Below are positions 7,887 through 16,649 of a DNA stretch of 64,000 nt, piece after piece. A program made the position numbers and the translations under genes. The first letter of the stretch is position 1, and each line of letters starts with the position of its first letter. The stretch covers positions 62,001-126,000 of the forward strand of contig JAPLDQ010000003.1 of the NCBI GenBank assembly GCA_026391675.1, given 5' to 3'. The stretch is from Bacteroidota bacterium (GTDB taxonomy: Bacteria; Bacteroidota; Bacteroidia; Bacteroidales; JACABE01). Under the pieces are notes generated by a model. The model did not search any database, had not been told where the DNA came from, and saw only the letters and a program-made list of their open reading frames with translations.

Positions 7887-9278
7887 ATGAATTTTGATTT
7901 AATAGTTATTGGTAGTGGGCCAGGTGGTTATGTGGCAGCTATCAGAGCATCCCAATTGGGATTAAAAACAGCCGTAGTGGAAAGGGCCGAATTAGGTGGT
8001 ATTTGCCTTAACTGGGGCTGTATTCCAACCAAAGCATTGCTAAAAAGTGCACAGGTTTTTAATTATGCTTCACATGCCATGGATTATGGTGTTAAAATTG
8101 AAGGTGAGATTAAGGCTGATTTCGAAAATATTGTAAAACGCAGTCGTGGTGTTGCTGATGGAATGAGTAAAGGCATACAGTTTTTGTTTAAAAAAAATAA
8201 TATTGAAGTTTTAAAAGGATATGGTAAGCTAAAACCCGGAAAAATTGTTGAAATTACTGATAATGATGGCAATAAAACAGAATTTAGTGCAAATCATATT
8301 ATAATTGCAACAGGTGCACGTTCACGTGAATTACCAAATTTAAAACAAGACGGTAAAAAAATTATTGGTTACCGTGAAGCCATGACATTAGCAGAACAAC
8401 CCAATTCAATGTTGGTCGTTGGTTCCGGTGCTATAGGCTCTGAATTTGCTTATTTCTATAATTCAATTGGAACAAAGGTAACATTGGTAGAATTTATGCC
8501 CAACCTGGTACCCATAGAAGATGAAGAAGTTTCAAAACAACTGGAACGCTCATTTAAAAAACAGGGAATGAAGGTAATGACCGATGCGAATGTTGAAAGC
8601 ATTGATACTACAGGTGAATTATGCAAAGTTACGATAAATACAAAAAAAGGTGAAGTAATTGTTGAAGCTGAGATTGTACTTTCAGCTGTTGGTATTGCTA
8701 CAAACCTTGAGGGTATTGGACTGGATGAATGCGGTATTAAATATGACAAAGGTAAAGTTATAGTTGATGAATATTATCATACCAATGTAGAAGGTTATTA
8801 TGCTATTGGTGATATTGTTCATGGTCCTGCCTTAGCGCATGTTGCTTCACATGAAGCTGTTATATGTGTTGAGAAGATTGCTGCAAAAAATCCGGAAACA
8901 ATGAATTATGGGAATATTCCCGGTTGTACTTATACCAGTCCCGAAATAGCATCAGTTGGCATGACTGAAAAACAAGCCATAGAAGCAGGTATCGAGATTT
9001 TAATCGGCAAATTTCCATTTATAGCATCAGGAAAAGCAAGTGCTTCAGGAAATAAAGATGGTTTTGTTAAGGTAATTTTTAATGCAAAAGATAATAAGCT
9101 GATTGGTTGCCATATGATAGGTGATAATGTAACCGAAATGATAGCAGAAGCTGTAGTTGCGAGAAAATTAAATGCAAGCGGACATGATTTGTTAAATGCA
9201 GTACATCCTCATCCAACCATGTCTGAAGCTGTTATGGAAGCTGTTGCTGCTGCATACGGAGAAGTAATTCATTTGTAA
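7887..9278 (+). CDS. lpdA: Dihydrolipoyl dehydrogenase (E3)
   Basis: A 463-residue flavoprotein disulfide reductase that reoxidises dihydrolipoamide in 2-oxoacid dehydrogenase or glycine-cleavage complexes and passes electrons to NAD. It has the FAD-binding GSGPGG at residues 9-14, the redox-active pair Cys40/Cys45 in CLNWGC, a second Rossmann motif GSGAIGSE for NAD, an ATG-type FAD motif (YYAIGD) and the C-terminal dimer-interface HPHPTMSE with the active-site His and Glu. The ATG at 7887 is preferred over an in-frame TTG at 7863 because the protein then begins MNFDLIVIG, the usual length before the FAD motif. No E1 or E2 gene is nearby. Confidence 0.93.
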   Translation: MNFDLIVIGSGPGGYVAAIRASQLGLKTAVVERAELGGICLNWGCIPTKALLKSAQVFNYASHAMDYGVKIEGEIKADFENIVKRSRGVADGMSKGIQFLFKKNNIEVLKGYGKLKPGKIVEITDNDGNKTEFSANHIIIATGARSRELPNLKQDGKKIIGYREAMTLAEQPNSMLVVGSGAIGSEFAYFYNSIGTKVTLVEFMPNLVPIEDEEVSKQLERSFKKQGMKVMTDANVESIDTTGELCKVTINTKKGEVIVEAEIVLSAVGIATNLEGIGLDECGIKYDKGKVIVDEYYHTNVEGYYAIGDIVHGPALAHVASHEAVICVEKIAAKNPETMNYGNIPGCTYTSPEIASVGMTEKQAIEAGIEILIGKFPFIASGKASASGNKDGFVKVIFNAKDNKLIGCHMIGDNVTEMIAEAVVARKLNASGHDLLNAVHPHPTMSEAVMEAVAAAYGEVIHL

Positions 9279-9295
9279 TATCAGAAATTATACAC

Positions 9296-9361
9296 TTCGA
9301 TTTTGCTCAGTTTTCAATGTCAATTGAACGAAAAATTTACTGAAAATTGAGCAAAATCGAA
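9296..9361. repeat. Long inverted repeat, 21-base arms, between lpdA and rfbC
   Basis: Arms 9296-9316 and 9341-9361 are complementary over 21 positions with one difference, which would be a G-U pair in RNA. The 24-base loop contains CAATTG. There is no T-run after the hairpin, so it is an unusual terminator; a mobile palindromic intergenic element is equally possible. Confidence 0.7.
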
Positions 9362-9376
9362 ATTACCAATAACATT

Positions 9377-9418
9377 ATTAACTTTACAAACTTTTAACTT
9401 TTGAACTTTATAAACTGA
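9377..9418 (+). repeat. AT-rich spacer repeat with a 9-base period
   Basis: A second tract of degenerate CTTTATAAA-like 9-mers, ending 4 bases before the rfbC ATG, similar to the tract before the dehydratase gene at 4714-4756. Confidence 0.45.
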
Positions 9419-9422
9419 GAAA

Positions 9423-9965
9423 ATGGAATTAATTAAAACACCCTTAGAAGGCTTATTAATACTACAACCCAATGTTTTTCGTGATGACAGGGGATATTTT
9501 TTTGAATCCTATAATCAGCAACGGTTTATTGATGCCGGTTTAAATTTAAATTTTGTACAGGATAATGAATCTAAATCACAGCAAGGGGTTTTAAGAGGAT
9601 TACATTTTCAGAATCCTCCTTATGCTCAGGGAAAACTGGTAAGGGTAATAAAAGGAGCAGTGATGGATGTTGCAGTTGACATCCGTAAAAATTCGACTAC
9701 ATATGGAAAACATTATAAATTGGAACTTACAGAGTTAAACAAGACTATGCTTTGGATTCCTGAAGGCTTTGCACATGGATTTGTAACACTGATAGATGAT
9801 ACCATTTTCTCTTATAAATGTACTAATTTATATAACAAAGAAGCTGAAGGTTCAATTTTATGGAACGATACTGATCTGGCCATAGACTGGGATGTAGAAA
9901 ATCCTATTTTATCAGAAAAGGATAAAGTTTCTATACCTTTCAAAAACTACATCAGTAAGTTTTAA
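9423..9965 (+). CDS. rfbC: dTDP-4-dehydrorhamnose 3,5-epimerase
   Basis: A 180-residue cupin enzyme that epimerises C3 and C5 of dTDP-4-keto-6-deoxyglucose, the third step of dTDP-L-rhamnose synthesis for surface polysaccharides. Family landmarks are DDRGYFFESY (residues 21-30), LRGLHFQ with the catalytic His61, GKLVRVIKGAVMDVAVDIR (strands of the jelly roll) and PEGFAHGFVTL near residue 115. The length is typical. The partner genes rfbA, rfbB and rfbD are not next to it, so it is either an orphan copy or the pathway is dispersed. Its upstream side carries a long inverted repeat and an AT-rich periodic spacer. Confidence 0.93.
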   Translation: MELIKTPLEGLLILQPNVFRDDRGYFFESYNQQRFIDAGLNLNFVQDNESKSQQGVLRGLHFQNPPYAQGKLVRVIKGAVMDVAVDIRKNSTTYGKHYKLELTELNKTMLWIPEGFAHGFVTLIDDTIFSYKCTNLYNKEAEGSILWNDTDLAIDWDVENPILSEKDKVSIPFKNYISKF

Positions 9966-10039
9966 ATATTTTTAACAAAAAATACAATATTGACTATAAA
10001 AAAGCGTTGACTAATTAAGCACTTCCAAAAACAATTTAC

Positions 10040-11038
10040 ATGAATATTAAACGCTTACTTTTTACCATTATTTTTACAACTATTGCCTTAATTTCGGGGA
10101 AATATCTGATTTATTCTTCACATTACGAAAAGAATTCAGACGAAAATTACAAGAAAGCTTTCCAGACTAATTATCGTATTTTTTCTGTTGAAGTTCCCGA
10201 GAAATTAGCTTTTTGTAATGAAGCTGTACCTTTAAAAATTTATTATGTACGAGAAGCTTTGGACCGCGAATTACTTACCAACACTTACTGGCAATCCAAT
10301 ACGATATTGATGCTAAAACGGGCTTACCGGTGGTTTCCTGTAATTGAGCCTATTTTAAAAAAAAATAACATCCCTGAAGATTTCAAATACCTCGCTTTGA
10401 TTGAAAGTTCATTCCTGAATGTTGTATCACCATCCAATGCAGCCGGATTCTGGCAATTTATTAAACCAACAGGCCAAAAATATGGTCTGGAAATAACTGA
10501 AGAGGTTGATGAACGGTATAACCTTGAAAAAGCTACTGAAGCAGCCTGTAAGTTTATTAACACTACCTATGGCATGTTTGACAACTGGACACTTGCTGCT
10601 GCTGCCTATAACATGGGTGAATCCGGTGTAAAAAGGGCCATTGAATCTCAAAATGTTTCTACTTATTATGATTTATATCTTAACGAAGAAACATCACGTT
10701 ACGTTTATCGTATACTCGCATTGAAAATAATCTGTACACAACCCGTTAAATACGGCTATTATCTTCGTATTAAAGACCTCTACCCTCCTATTCCTTATGA
10801 AACTGTGAAAATAGATTCAAGTATCAGCAGTTTGGTGACCTTTGCTAAAAATCATAATATTACCTACCGTATACTCAAAGATTTTAACCCCTGGTTACGC
10901 AACAAACAGCTTAGTAATAAAGCCAAGAAAATGTATGAAATTAAAATTCCCAAGGCTGGATTTGATAATTATGATAATTTACTTGGAAAAGACAACGACC
11001 ATTTATTAAATGATACTACCGGTATTAGTGGATGGTAA
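10040..11038 (+). CDS. Lytic transglycosylase (SLT/MltD-like)
   Basis: A 332-residue exported murein lytic transglycosylase that cleaves the MurNAc-GlcNAc bond with formation of anhydro-MurNAc. An N-terminal hydrophobic segment (residues 5-24) acts as signal or anchor. The SLT domain (about residues 95-230) has the catalytic Glu122 in ALIESSF, then SNAAGFWQF and the AYNMGESGV motif. The C-terminal 90 residues do not show an obvious LysM. It converges with an M23 endopeptidase gene 31 bases away, so two cell-wall hydrolases lie tail to tail. Confidence 0.88.
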   Translation: MNIKRLLFTIIFTTIALISGKYLIYSSHYEKNSDENYKKAFQTNYRIFSVEVPEKLAFCNEAVPLKIYYVREALDRELLTNTYWQSNTILMLKRAYRWFPVIEPILKKNNIPEDFKYLALIESSFLNVVSPSNAAGFWQFIKPTGQKYGLEITEEVDERYNLEKATEAACKFINTTYGMFDNWTLAAAAYNMGESGVKRAIESQNVSTYYDLYLNEETSRYVYRILALKIICTQPVKYGYYLRIKDLYPPIPYETVKIDSSISSLVTFAKNHNITYRILKDFNPWLRNKQLSNKAKKMYEIKIPKAGFDNYDNLLGKDNDHLLNDTTGISGW

Positions 11039-11069
11039 AAATTGATTAATTATTTCACTAATTAAGAAA

Positions 11070-11960
11070 TTATCTAACCCTGATTTTTTTACCTGAACGA
11101 ATAATACTTGATTTTTTCATACGGTTTAATTTCTTCAGTGCATTTACTGATGTGTGGTATTTTCTGGCAATGCTGCCAAGGGTTTCGCCACTTTTAACTT
11201 TATGAAAACGGGCTTCTTTTAATTTTGAAATCTCTTTCTGATATCTGAAATGATAGGCAGAAAGTAATAATTTATCAGATCTGAGCTGCCTTTTTTCAAA
11301 ATCTATGATATCTTCCGGATTTATGGGGGCACCAAGATAACGGATCTCAAAATGTAAGTGACTGCCATGTGAATGGCCTGTATTTCCTCCCAAACCTATC
11401 AAATCGCCGGCTTTTACAATTTGATCGTTACTGACATTAATCTGCGAAAGATGAGCATACAAAGTTTCCAGTCCGTTCAGGTGGCGGATTACAATAACAA
11501 AACCATAGGAACGGCTCAACTTGGTCACCCTTACCCTTCCATCAAAAGCACTCATCACGGTATCACCTGTTTCAAGATTAACATCCGTACCATAATGATA
11601 ACGATAATGGCGCAGCCCAAATCTTGATGTTACGTCACCATCACATGGATGAACATATATACTTTTTTTTGACGCATCAATCAATTGAATAACAGTAGTA
11701 TCTTTTTTAGTAGAAAAATCAACCTTTGGATAATGGACTATTTCATTATCAAAAGAATTATACAGGGTATCTCCTTCAAAAAAAACTGCCAGTGAATCAT
11801 AAAAAGAATAAAAATCGGATGCCATATCAATGCTGTCATTTATACTTTCAACAACAAAAACGCCATCAATTTTTTTATCTATTTCTTCCTGAGCATGTAA
11901 AAGTGAGCAGTAATTTAATAAAATTGCAGTAAATAAAATGCTAATGACTTTAAATTTCAT
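11070..11960 (-). CDS. M23 (LytM-type) peptidoglycan endopeptidase with C-terminal LysM
   Basis: A 296-residue exported protein. The signal peptide ends near LHAQ (residues 21-24). The M23 zinc peptidase domain (about residues 100-215) has the metal ligands His122 and Asp126 in HYGTD and the catalytic HLH (His201, His203), so it looks enzymatically intact rather than an EnvC-like activator. A LysM domain (about residues 252-296, KVKSGETLGSIARKYHTS) would bind peptidoglycan. It cleaves stem-peptide crosslinks during growth or division. An isolated gene, divergent from the small lipoprotein gene at 12142. Confidence 0.9.
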   Translation of the reverse strand: MKFKVISILFTAILLNYCSLLHAQEEIDKKIDGVFVVESINDSIDMASDFYSFYDSLAVFFEGDTLYNSFDNEIVHYPKVDFSTKKDTTVIQLIDASKKSIYVHPCDGDVTSRFGLRHYRYHYGTDVNLETGDTVMSAFDGRVRVTKLSRSYGFVIVIRHLNGLETLYAHLSQINVSNDQIVKAGDLIGLGGNTGHSHGSHLHFEIRYLGAPINPEDIIDFEKRQLRSDKLLLSAYHFRYQKEISKLKEARFHKVKSGETLGSIARKYHTSVNALKKLNRMKKSSIIRSGKKIRVR

Positions 11961-12141
11961 GTTTCAGGCTGTTGTATATATTATTCCTCTTAAAAAAGGC
12001 TGCAAAGAAAGAATTTTATTTTCGAAATCCCTTTATTTTTAACTAATTTTAACGCAAGCTAAATTATTTTATTTTATTTTTACCAAATAAAAGATTTTTT
12101 TAATAATTTAGCAAAAAGTTTTAAGCAAAAAAATATGTAAT

Positions 12142-12381
12142 ATGCTTAATTTAAAAAAAATCAATTACTTATATCTTCTCACTTCGATACTGATAGTTTC
12201 GGTTTATGTTACTTCATGCAGTACACCACAAAGAGGGAGGTCTTACAGAAGTCACATTCATTCGGGAAGTGCCTCATATTACAGGGGTAGTTCATCCTAT
12301 CGTATGAAATCAAAACGCAATGTTATTCCGATATCAAAAAATTATCGGATTAAAAACAAAAGAACCAGTGGCAATTACTAA
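12142..12381 (+). CDS. Small basic lipoprotein, function unknown
   Basis: A 79-residue peptide with a signal peptide and lipobox ending TSC at Cys26, so the mature part (about 54 residues) should be lipid-anchored. The mature sequence is rich in Arg, Lys, Ser and Tyr (SASYYRGSSSYRMKSKR) and has no recognisable domain. It stands alone between the M23 peptidase and the first GNAT-like gene. Its very basic composition might favour contact with polyanionic surface polymers or membranes, but that is only a guess. It is supported as a real gene mainly by the lipobox. Confidence 0.6.
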   Translation: MLNLKKINYLYLLTSILIVSVYVTSCSTPQRGRSYRSHIHSGSASYYRGSSSYRMKSKRNVIPISKNYRIKNKRTSGNY

Positions 12382-12491
12382 ATCATTGTTTTCTATAATT
12401 TTCAAATATTATTGATTTCCTCATGAAGTAATTGTAATTAGTTTTCAATTTATCAACCTAAATTTTATATTAATTTAAAAATTCAATTAGA

Positions 12492-13616
12492 ATGGCTATT
12501 GAAATTAAAGAAGTTAACAGCAAAACAGATTTAAATAAATTTATCAGATTTCCATATAAATTATATAAAAATCATCCTTATTGGGTTCCTGCTTTGGATA
12601 TGGATGAAAAAACCTCATTAAGTAAAGAAAAAAACCCGGCTTTTGAATTTTGTGAAGCTAAATATTGGTTAGCATACAAGGATGGGAAACTAGCAGGCAG
12701 AATTGCTGGTATTTTGAATAAAAGAGCAAATGATAACTGGAAAGAAAACAGAATAAGATTTGGATGGTTAGATATTATTGAAGATAAAGATGTTGCTGAC
12801 GCATTGCTAAAAACAGTTGAAAACTGGGGAAAAGAATATAACTGCAATGAAATCCACGGACCGCTTGGGTTTACCGATATGGACAGAGAAGGCATGCTGG
12901 TTGAAGGATTTAATGAATTGGGAACATACGCTACACTTTATAACCATGAATATTACCCTAAGATAATGGAGAAATTGGGTTATGAAAAGGATGCCGACTG
13001 GTTCCAGTTTGAATATCAGGTACCGGAAAAACTACCTGAAAAATTGACAAAAATGTCTGATCTTATTGCCAAAAGATATAATGTACATTCATTAAAAGCA
13101 ACAAAAACCAAACAATTACTCAAATATGCTCATCAGATATTTGAAGTACTGAATCAGAGTTTTATGCCTTTATACGGTTTTGCGCCATTATCAGACAGGC
13201 AAATTGACCTTTTTACCAAGCAATATATTGGCTATGTTAAACCTGAATTTGTTTCAGTAATTTTAAATGATAAAGATGAAGTTGTTGCCTTTGGCATCAC
13301 TATGCCCTCCTTATCAAAAGGTGTTCAGAAAGCTAAAGGAAAATTATTTCCTTTTGGCTGGTGGCATATATTACAATCCATTAAAAATCACGATGTAATT
13401 GATATGTACCTTATTGCAATCAGACCTGATATGCAGAATAAAGGGCTGAATGCCATCATTTTTGAAGAATTGATGAGTAACTATATAAAAAAGGGTGTTA
13501 AAAAAACCGTTCAGAATCCGGTACTCGAAGTAAATATTAAAAATCAGCTGATATGGCAGGACTATAATCCACGTCAACATATCCGTCGCAGGTGTTATAT
13601 TAAAAAAATATCATAA
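12492..13616 (+). CDS. GNAT-fold protein, YghO-like, copy 1
   Basis: A 374-residue cytoplasmic protein similar to the YghO-like GNAT family. The N-terminal motif IRFPYKLYKNHPYWVPAL and the mid-region EIHGPLGFTDMDREGML are strong family landmarks. A GNAT-type CoA-binding segment is suggested by LIAIRPDMQNKGLNAIIFEE near residues 305-324, resembling the beta4-alpha3 turn. Substrate unknown; older annotations of relatives as GTP cyclohydrolase have no support in the motifs. A close paralogue follows 146 bases downstream, separated by a hairpin terminator, so the two copies are probably transcribed independently. Confidence 0.65.
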   Translation: MAIEIKEVNSKTDLNKFIRFPYKLYKNHPYWVPALDMDEKTSLSKEKNPAFEFCEAKYWLAYKDGKLAGRIAGILNKRANDNWKENRIRFGWLDIIEDKDVADALLKTVENWGKEYNCNEIHGPLGFTDMDREGMLVEGFNELGTYATLYNHEYYPKIMEKLGYEKDADWFQFEYQVPEKLPEKLTKMSDLIAKRYNVHSLKATKTKQLLKYAHQIFEVLNQSFMPLYGFAPLSDRQIDLFTKQYIGYVKPEFVSVILNDKDEVVAFGITMPSLSKGVQKAKGKLFPFGWWHILQSIKNHDVIDMYLIAIRPDMQNKGLNAIIFEELMSNYIKKGVKKTVQNPVLEVNIKNQLIWQDYNPRQHIRRRCYIKKIS

Positions 13617-13635
13617 TTATTTAATAATGAATAAG

Positions 13636-13671
13636 AAAGCCGGCTTGTTTATGAAGAAGCCGGCTTTTTTT
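13636..13671 (+). terminator. GC-rich hairpin terminator between the GNAT-like paralogues
   Basis: An 11-base-pair stem (AAAGCCGGCTT at 13636-13646 with its complement at 13657-13667), a 10-base loop and a T-run mark a strong intrinsic terminator after copy 1. Confidence 0.9.
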
Positions 13672-13762
13672 ATGATATATTTTCGTAAAATATAAAATAT
13701 TTAAGATTTTATTTTTATTTATGGTTATCTTTACTATAAAATATATGTTCTAAAATAAAACT

Positions 13763-14896
13763 ATGGAGATAAATATTAAAGAAGTTAGTTCAAAAAGCGA
13801 CCTGATAAAATTTATAAGATTCCCTTATACATTATATCATGACAATCCTTATTGGGTTCCTGCTTTAGATTTGGACGAAAAAATATCATTGAGCAGAACT
13901 AAAAATCCGGCATTCGAATTTTGTGATGCAAAATATTGGTTGGCATATAAAGATGGAAAAATTGTTGGCAGGATAGCAGGAATATTGAACAAAAGGGCAA
14001 ATGAATGCTGGAAAGAAAACAGAATACGTTTTGGGTGGTTTGATTTAATAAATGATCTGGAAGTTGCAGAATCATTACTAAACACAGTTAAGAAGTGGGG
14101 AATGGAATTTGGTTGTAATGAGATTCACGGGCCTTTAGGTTTTACCGATATGGATCGCGAAGGAATGCTTATTTACGGTTTTGATCAGTTGGCAACTTAC
14201 GCAACACTTTATAATCATGAATATTACCCAAAGTTATTGGAACAATTAGGATTTGTAAAAGATGCTGACTGGATACAGTTTGAATATGACATCCCTAAAG
14301 AGAGACCGGAAAAATTAGTAAGAATGGCTGGTTTAGTTGCTGAAAGATATAATCTGCATACATTAAAAGCAACAAAAACAAAACAAATACTTAAATATGC
14401 TGATCAGATATTTGATGTATTAAACCAAAGCTATGCTCCGTTATATGGCTTCTATCCTCTGTCGGACAAACAAATTAAATTCTTTACCAAACAGTATATA
14501 GGATATGTAAAACCTGAATTTGTTTCAGTAGTATTAAATGATAATGATGAAGTAGTAGCATTTGGCATAACCATGCCTTCCCTTTCAAAAGGTGTACAGA
14601 AATCAAAAGGAAGATTACTTCCATTTGGGTGGTGGTACATATTAAAATCATTAAATAAGGCTGAAATTCTTGACATGTACCTGATAGCAGTCAGACCGGA
14701 TATGCAGAACAAAGGGTTGAATGCAATGATATTTGAGGAAATAATGGCTAATTGTATTAAAAAAGGCGTTAAAACAAATGTTATTAATCCTGTTTTAGAA
14801 GTAAATAAGAAAATGCATTTGCTATGGGAAGATTATCAATCAAGAGAACCACATATAAGACGCAGAGTTTTTACTAAAAAAATTGATTATTCTTAA
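13763..14896 (+). CDS. GNAT-fold protein, YghO-like, copy 2
   Basis: A 377-residue paralogue of the preceding gene, about 70 percent identical by eye over its full length, with the same FIRFPY, WVPALD, EIHGPLGFTDMDREGML and RPDMQNKGLNAMIFEE motifs. Differences are spread evenly and the C-terminal ends differ slightly (the second ends KKIDYS). Tandem duplication with retention of both copies suggests some divergence of substrate or regulation. A weak -7-like TATCTTTA lies upstream near 13727. It converges with rocD across a bidirectional terminator. Confidence 0.65.
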   Translation: MEINIKEVSSKSDLIKFIRFPYTLYHDNPYWVPALDLDEKISLSRTKNPAFEFCDAKYWLAYKDGKIVGRIAGILNKRANECWKENRIRFGWFDLINDLEVAESLLNTVKKWGMEFGCNEIHGPLGFTDMDREGMLIYGFDQLATYATLYNHEYYPKLLEQLGFVKDADWIQFEYDIPKERPEKLVRMAGLVAERYNLHTLKATKTKQILKYADQIFDVLNQSYAPLYGFYPLSDKQIKFFTKQYIGYVKPEFVSVVLNDNDEVVAFGITMPSLSKGVQKSKGRLLPFGWWYILKSLNKAEILDMYLIAVRPDMQNKGLNAMIFEEIMANCIKKGVKTNVINPVLEVNKKMHLLWEDYQSREPHIRRRVFTKKIDYS

Positions 14897-14913
14897 TTCA
14901 AATTTTATACCAT

Positions 14914-14944
14914 AAAAAAAGACCTGCATAACAGGTCTTTTTTT
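14914..14944. terminator. Bidirectional terminator between GNAT-like copy 2 and rocD
   Basis: A 13-base stem (A-run plus GACCTG, complemented by CAGGTC plus T-run at 14932-14944) with a 5-base loop has an A-run on the left and a T-run on the right, so it works for both converging transcripts. Confidence 0.88.
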
Positions 14945-14961
14945 ATTTATATAATTGATTA

Positions 14962-16173
14962 TCAGAATGCTAAAATAGATTTTTTGATAATTCCGATAGC
15001 TTCTCTTAATTGTGTTTCGGTAATTACCAATGGTGGCGCAAAACGGATGATATGACCATGTGTTGGTTTTGCCAACAAACCGTTTTCAGCCATTTTTAAA
15101 CAAACATCCCAGGCTTCTTTACCATTCTTTGGTTTAATAATGATAGCATTCAATAAACCTTTACCTCTAACCAATTCTATCATTTCAGAGTCAATTTTTC
15201 TGATTTCATCTCTGAAAATATTGCCTAAATATTCAGCTTTTTCAGCTAATTTTTCTTCTTTTACTACTTCCAATGCAGCAATTGCAACTTTTGCTGCTAA
15301 AGGATTACCACCGAATGTTGAACCATGTTCGCCCGGTTTAATACAAAGCATAATTTCATCACTAGCCAAAACTGCTGATACCGGAATTACGCCACCAGAT
15401 AATGCTTTACCTAAAATTAATATATCAGGGTGAACTCCTTCGTGATCACATGCCAGTAATTTACCTGTACGGGCAATACCGGTCTGTACTTCATCTGCAA
15501 CAAACAATACATTTTTAGCCTTACATAAATCATAGGCTTTTTTCAGATATCCTTCTTCAGGAACATAAACTCCCGCTTCACCCTGAATAGGTTCAACAAG
15601 GAAACCGGCAACGTTTGGATCTGCTAATGCACTTTCCAATGCAGGTATATTATTATAAGGAATTTTAATAAATCCCGGAGTGTAAGGTCCAAAACCGGTA
15701 TAGGCATCAGGATCTGTTGACATAGAAATAATACTTATGGTTCGGCCGTGAAAGTTATCATTACAAACAATAATTTTTGCCTGATTTTCAGCAATGCCTT
15801 TTTTCATATAAGCCCATTTACGTATAAGTTTCAAAGCAGTTTCGTCTGCTTCAGCACCGGTATTCATGGGTAATACCTTGTCGAAACCAAAATATTCAGT
15901 AACGAATTTTTCGTAAGGGCCCAGACAATCGTTATAGAAAGCACGTGATGTCAGGGTCATTGTTTTTGCCTGTTCTATTAAGGCATTAATGATTTTTGGG
16001 TGGCAATGCCCTTGATTTACTGCTGAATAAGCAGAAAGAAAATCAAAATATTTTTTCCCTTCAACATCCCATACAAAAGGACCTTCACCTTTTGATAATA
16101 CTACCGGAAGCGGATGATAATTGTGTGCACCATAGTGATGCTCTAATTCCATGATTTGTTCTGATTTTGTCAT
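14962..16173 (-). CDS. rocD: Ornithine--oxo-acid aminotransferase
   Basis: A 403-residue class III PLP aminotransferase that converts ornithine and 2-oxoglutarate to glutamate semialdehyde and glutamate, linking arginine/ornithine with proline metabolism. Landmarks are [14 protein letters not shown] at the N-terminus, [29 protein letters not shown], the cofactor aspartate in [13 protein letters not shown] and the Schiff-base lysine in LGKALSGG, followed by [15 protein letters not shown]. The sequence matches ornithine aminotransferase better than acetylornithine aminotransferase because of the GAHNYHPLP start. It is a single-gene unit with a promoter element 38 bases upstream. Confidence 0.92.
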   Translation of the reverse strand: MTKSEQIMELEHHYGAHNYHPLPVVLSKGEGPFVWDVEGKKYFDFLSAYSAVNQGHCHPKIINALIEQAKTMTLTSRAFYNDCLGPYEKFVTEYFGFDKVLPMNTGAEADETALKLIRKWAYMKKGIAENQAKIIVCNDNFHGRTISIISMSTDPDAYTGFGPYTPGFIKIPYNNIPALESALADPNVAGFLVEPIQGEAGVYVPEEGYLKKAYDLCKAKNVLFVADEVQTGIARTGKLLACDHEGVHPDILILGKALSGGVIPVSAVLASDEIMLCIKPGEHGSTFGGNPLAAKVAIAALEVVKEEKLAEKAEYLGNIFRDEIRKIDSEMIELVRGKGLLNAIIIKPKNGKEAWDVCLKMAENGLLAKPTHGHIIRFAPPLVITETQLREAIGIIKKSILAF

Positions 16174-16210
16174 AAAGCTATATATTATTATTTAATTTCG
16201 AATCTGACTG

Positions 16211-16218
16211 CAAAATTA
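16211..16218 (-). promoter_or_regulatory. -7 promoter element for rocD
   Basis: Minus-strand TAATTTTG, an exact match to TAnnTTTG, 38 bases before the rocD ATG. A TTTG lies 15 rather than 19 bases upstream, so the -33 part is uncertain. Confidence 0.5.
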
Positions 16219-16298
16219 AAAATTTAAGTCACTCAAAAAAATATTTTTATTTTTTCATTTTTAAAATTTCAATGTGTAAATAATTGATATAAAACAAA

Positions 16299-16326
16299 AA
16301 AGGGCTTAATTAACATTACGCCCTTT
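16299..16326 (-). terminator. Terminator after the cytochrome c lipoprotein gene
   Basis: Arms AAAGGGC (16299-16305) and GCCCTTT (16320-16326) with a 14-base loop; on the minus strand the second arm runs into a T-run (complement of 16294-16301). It ends the two-gene leftward unit 16347-17436. Confidence 0.7.
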
Positions 16327-16346
16327 AAAGAAATTAAAACAATAAA

Positions 16347-16649
16347 TTATTTTTTACAATTTGATTCTAAATATTTGACTATTAATTGCTTTTGTGCACT
16401 ATCAATTTTTGCTCTTGTTTGCATTCTATCAACTTTTGTCCACCATTCATGCCTGGTATATTCTGAAGGTAAATGTAAGTTATGACAACTTGAACAATTT
16501 TTAATATATAATTCACGTCCTTGCTGTAGTTCATGTAACGTAACCTTATTTTTAACAGCGTCTTTTTCAGTTGGGACATAAAGTGTAGCAACACAAGCTG
16601 ATAAACACAAAGCCAGAAAAATCAAAATATTAGTTTTTTTAAAAAGCAT
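16347..16649 (-). CDS. Small monohaem cytochrome c lipoprotein
   Basis: A 100-residue lipoprotein: signal peptide with lipobox LSAC (Cys19 lipidated) and a single haem c attachment site CSSCH (Cys52, Cys55, His56). A methionine at about position 77 (DRMQTR) could be the distal axial ligand. It would be anchored in a membrane facing the periplasm, carrying electrons. Its start overlaps the end of the upstream outer-membrane protein gene by 11 bases, so the two are translationally coupled. Cytochrome c requires a maturation system, none of which is in the window. Redox partner unknown. Confidence 0.8.
   Translation of the reverse strand: MLFKKTNILIFLALCLSACVATLYVPTEKDAVKNKVTLHELQQGRELYIKNCSSCHNLHLPSEYTRHEWWTKVDRMQTRAKIDSAQKQLIVKYLESNCKK

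Noticed and set aside
9423-9965. Start of a dTDP-rhamnose/O-antigen cluster
   Set aside because: No rfbA, rfbB, rfbD or glycosyltransferase gene accompanies rfbC; the neighbours are lpdA and cell-wall hydrolases.
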